Made by a program: the position numbers and the translations under genes
Shown: positions 5,333 to 7,513 of the stretch, piece after piece
Layout of the letters: every line of letters starts with the position of its first letter
Numbering within the stretch: position 1 is the stretch's first letter
Notes under the pieces: generated by a model
The model's input: the letters and a program-made list of their open reading frames with translations, nothing else
Database searches by the model: none
Told to the model about the DNA's origin: nothing
Assembly: GCA_025350345.1 (NCBI GenBank)
Contig: JANXYA010000077.1
Coordinates: forward strand, 1 to 7,513
Length of the DNA stretch: 7,513 nucleotides
DNA from: Gammaproteobacteria bacterium
GTDB taxonomy: Bacteria; Pseudomonadota; Gammaproteobacteria; Steroidobacterales; Steroidobacteraceae
Direction of reading: 5' to 3'

Positions 5333-5876
5333 TACGCCTGCGCGCTCTCCTCGACTCACGCGCCGCGCCATGCTGCAGGGCTCTGCGGCGCTGGGATTGC
5401 TCGGCGCGGGAGTGCTGCGCGAGTCACTCGCCTATGCCGGCACCTTGCGGGTCGGTGAGCCGGCGCCGCCGGCGAGCCTCGTCACACTGGACGGCCGGCG
5501 CATTTCCACACCGGATCTGCTCGGCCAGGTGGTGATCCTCACGTTTTGGGCCACGTGGTGCGTGCCCTGTCGCGAAGAGCTGCCGCTGCTGTCGGACTAC
5601 GCGGCGCGGCACGAGGCCGAGGGACTGAAAGTGCTCGCATTCAGCCTGGATGCACCGGAGGACCTGCGCCAGGTCAGGAAAGTCGCCCAGCCCTGGCACT
5701 TCCCGGCGGGATTGCTGGCCAACTCCAGCGCACCGGGGTATGGGCGCATCTGGCGCCTCCCGGTAAATTTCACGATTGATCGCGCGGGCCGGCTCTTCGA
5801 CAACGGATGGAAGGACAAGCAGCCGACCTGGACGGCCGAACGACTGGAGCGCATCGTGACCCCGCTCCTGCGCTAA
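5322..5876 (+). CDS. TlpA-like thioredoxin-fold protein with a twin-arginine signal
   Basis: The 184-residue product starts with a Tat-type signal: LTRRAMLQG (12-20), a weakly hydrophobic stretch and a likely AYA cleavage site near residue 39. The mature part has the TlpA/AhpC-TSA-redoxin fold: GEPAPPASLVTLDGR (45-59), the active site FWATWCVPCREELPLL (75-90, cysteines C80 and C83), LKVLAFSLD (102-110) and the cis-proline loop WRLPVNFTID (144-153, P147) near the end. It probably reduces or exchanges disulfides in the periplasm, as TlpA-like proteins do in cytochrome maturation or copper-site assembly. Sequence alone does not pick the partner. It overlaps the barrel gene by 11 bp, so the two are likely translationally coupled, and the barrel's exposed CxxCxC is an obvious candidate partner. 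Use of Tat suggests export as a folded protein. The TAA stop overlaps the convergent symporter's stop. Confidence 0.88.
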   Translation: MSSDTPARSPRLTRRAMLQGSAALGLLGAGVLRESLAYAGTLRVGEPAPPASLVTLDGRRISTPDLLGQVVILTFWATWCVPCREELPLLSDYAARHEAEGLKVLAFSLDAPEDLRQVRKVAQPWHFPAGLLANSSAPGYGRIWRLPVNFTIDRAGRLFDNGWKDKQPTWTAERLERIVTPLLR

Positions 5877-7513
5877 TGTCCGGTCGACCTGGACACCAAT
5901 AGACCGGTGTTCTGTCGCGCGTAGACTTCGTTCCACATCGCGGCCGCACGCTTGTCCGGGTACAGGAGCGATCCGATGATGACGGCCAGAAATCCGAGTG
6001 GTATGGAAATCAGTCCCGGGTTCTTCAGTTCGAAGAGCGGTTTCTCCAGACCCATGAACGAAGTCCTCTGATCGCCCCACTGGTCGAGATCGGCCCTGGC
6101 CTTGGCCTCTGCCTTGTCGAGGGCGGCGAGCTCGCTCCTGCCCGCGGCGGCCAGCGTCGCGTCGGACAAGGCGCTGGCTGCGCTCGCCGCCGCGCGCTTG
6201 GCGGGCGCCGCGTCGAGCACTTTGTGTGCGGCAGCCTTGACGGTGAGCGGATAGGTCAGGTTGGGCGACACCAGCGTCAATCCGACGGCCGCAACGGTGC
6301 CGACGAGCAGACCTGCGACGATGCCGCCCGTATTGCAGCGCTTCCAGTACAGCGTCAGCAGCACGCAGGGAAAGTTGGCACTCGCGGCCACCGCGAAGGC
6401 GAGGCCGACCAGGACCGCCACATTCTGGCCCTTGGCCGCGATGCCGATGCCAATGGACATCGCCCCGACGATGGCCGTCGCGATGCGCGCCGCCTTGACC
6501 TGTCCCTTGGGCGTCGTCTCCTTGCCCGCCCGCACCACACCCACGTACAGGTCATGGGCTATCGCCGAAGCCGCGGCGAGCACCAGGCCGGCCACGACTG
6601 CCACGATCGTCGCGAAGGCCACCGCCGAGACAAAGGCGAGCATGAAGTTGCCAGGGAATGAGTCCGGGCCCCCGCCCAGGAACTGCGCGAGCAGGGGTCC
6701 GGCCATGTTGCCGCCGGCATCGACCGCGGCAATGCGGGCGGAGCCGACCCGCAACGCGGCTCCAAACCCGAGAAAGAGTGTCAGGACGTAGAAGCCACCA
6801 ATGATGATCATGGCCCACACCACCGAGCGGCGCGCCTGCTGCGCGGAGGGCACGGTGAAGAAGCGCATCAGGATGTGCGGGAGCCCCGCGGTACCGAACA
6901 CCAGCGCCATGCCGAGGCTGATCTGGTCCACGGGCGCCTTGAAGTACAGGCCGGGTTCCAGGAAGCGCTGCCCAAGCTCGGCCGCCGACATCGATTTGGC
7001 CGGATCGCCCAGCAGCGTCGCCACGCGTGCATGCACCTTCGGATCGGCCACCACGTCGGCCAGGAAGGCGGGAAGAGAGAAGCCGTAGGGCGCCCAGACC
7101 AGCATCACCATCACGACCGAAGCGCTCACCAGCAGGATCGCCTTGATGATCTGCACCCAGGTGGTGGCGACCATGCCACCGAAGAGCACGTAGCCCAGCA
7201 TCAGCAGGCCCACACAGATCACGGACGCCTCGTAGTTGATGCCAATGAGCGTCTTGACCAGGACGCCACCCCCGACCATCTGCGCGGTGAGGTAAAAGGT
7301 CGATACCGTGATCGTCGAGAGCGCCCCGACGATGCGGGTTTTCCTCGGATCGTTCCGGTAGGACAGGATATCCGAGAGTGTGTAGCGGCCGATGTTCCGG
7401 CACGGCTCGGCGATCAGCAGCAGCACCGTGATGTAGGCCACCAGCCAGCCGACCGAGTACATGAAGCCGTCGTAGCCGTACAGGGAAATGAGGCCCGCGA
7501 TGCCGAGGAACGA
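5873..7513 (-). CDS. actP: ActP-like sodium:solute symporter (acetate permease family), N-terminus outside the window
   Basis: The reading frame is open from the right edge (FLGIAGLISLYGYDGFMYS), so the ATG at 7462 is internal and 546 residues are visible. Hallmarks of the SSS family, ActP branch, include IGRYTLSDILSYR, TVSTFYLTAQMVGGG, GTAGLPHILMRFFTVPSAQ (ORF residues 190-208 counted from M at 7462), a helix FATIVAVVAGLVLAAASA and AVAASANFPCVLLTLYW. The protein probably imports acetate or another small monocarboxylate with Na+ across the inner membrane. E. coli ActP has 549 residues in total, so this one is longer. Roughly 57 extra residues, about 22 of them alanine (about 6241-6071), sit before the segment FMGLEKPLFELKNPGL and the last helix. 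The symbol rests on family resemblance; substrate identity is inferred. In many genomes a small DUF485 gene lies upstream, but that position is outside this window. Confidence 0.88.
   Translation of the reverse strand, partial: SFLGIAGLISLYGYDGFMYSVGWLVAYITVLLLIAEPCRNIGRYTLSDILSYRNDPRKTRIVGALSTITVSTFYLTAQMVGGGVLVKTLIGINYEASVICVGLLMLGYVLFGGMVATTWVQIIKAILLVSASVVMVMLVWAPYGFSLPAFLADVVADPKVHARVATLLGDPAKSMSAAELGQRFLEPGLYFKAPVDQISLGMALVFGTAGLPHILMRFFTVPSAQQARRSVVWAMIIIGGFYVLTLFLGFGAALRVGSARIAAVDAGGNMAGPLLAQFLGGGPDSFPGNFMLAFVSAVAFATIVAVVAGLVLAAASAIAHDLYVGVVRAGKETTPKGQVKAARIATAIVGAMSIGIGIAAKGQNVAVLVGLAFAVAASANFPCVLLTLYWKRCNTGGIVAGLLVGTVAAVGLTLVSPNLTYPLTVKAAAHKVLDAAPAKRAAASAASALSDATLAAAGRSELAALDKAEAKARADLDQWGDQRTSFMGLEKPLFELKNPGLISIPLGFLAVIIGSLLYPDKRAAAMWNEVYARQNTGLLVSRSTGH

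Noticed and set aside
6552..7403. Minus-strand open frame of 283 codons within the symporter, in another frame
   Set aside because: Low-complexity Arg/Gly/Pro-rich translation typical of an off-frame reading of a membrane protein gene.

Overview
This is a GC-rich chromosomal window from a Gram-negative bacterium. Outer-membrane and periplasmic proteins, a Tat-type signal, an ActP-family symporter and the overall protein styles suggest a gammaproteobacterium near the Xanthomonadales/Steroidobacterales. That placement is an impression from protein style, not a database result. There are no RNA genes, insertion sequences, CRISPR arrays or phage genes that I can support.

Left part (1-844): two pieces of one kind of tetratricopeptide-repeat (TPR) protein lie on opposite strands. 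The minus strand (1 to about 221) encodes a middle section of such a protein, open from the window edge and with no start codon. The plus strand (about 230-844) encodes the C-terminal section. In an intact family member these sections would be nearly consecutive on the same strand. The layout therefore looks like an internal inversion inside a single TPR gene, caused by genuine rearrangement, programmed inversion or misassembly. This is the most unusual structure in the window.

Centre (838-3609): a short DUF4386 membrane protein (minus) is divergent from a secreted S1/P1-type zinc nuclease (plus) whose zinc-ligand set appears complete. A 16-bp imperfect dyad lies in the 75-bp spacer between them. 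The nuclease converges on a minus-strand medium-chain dehydrogenase/reductase of the zinc-free quinone-oxidoreductase kind. That enzyme carries an N-terminal Sec-like signal peptide, which is odd for an NAD(P)H enzyme.

Right-centre (3872-5876): a plus-strand cluster encodes a small His-rich DUF2946 protein, an outer-membrane beta-barrel-like protein whose mature N-terminus carries a CxxCxC cluster, and a TlpA-like thioredoxin with a twin-arginine signal and a CVPC active site. The last two overlap by 11 bp. The combination of metal-ligand-rich and thiol-redox envelope proteins suggests a metal (possibly copper) or disulfide-handling module; this is inference.

Right end (5873-7513): an ActP-like sodium:solute symporter on the minus strand runs off the window at its N-terminal end. 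It contains an Ala-rich insertion before its last membrane segment. The three convergent gene pairs meet with 7 bp of overlap, a 6-bp gap and 4 bp of overlap, leaving no room for ordinary terminators between them.
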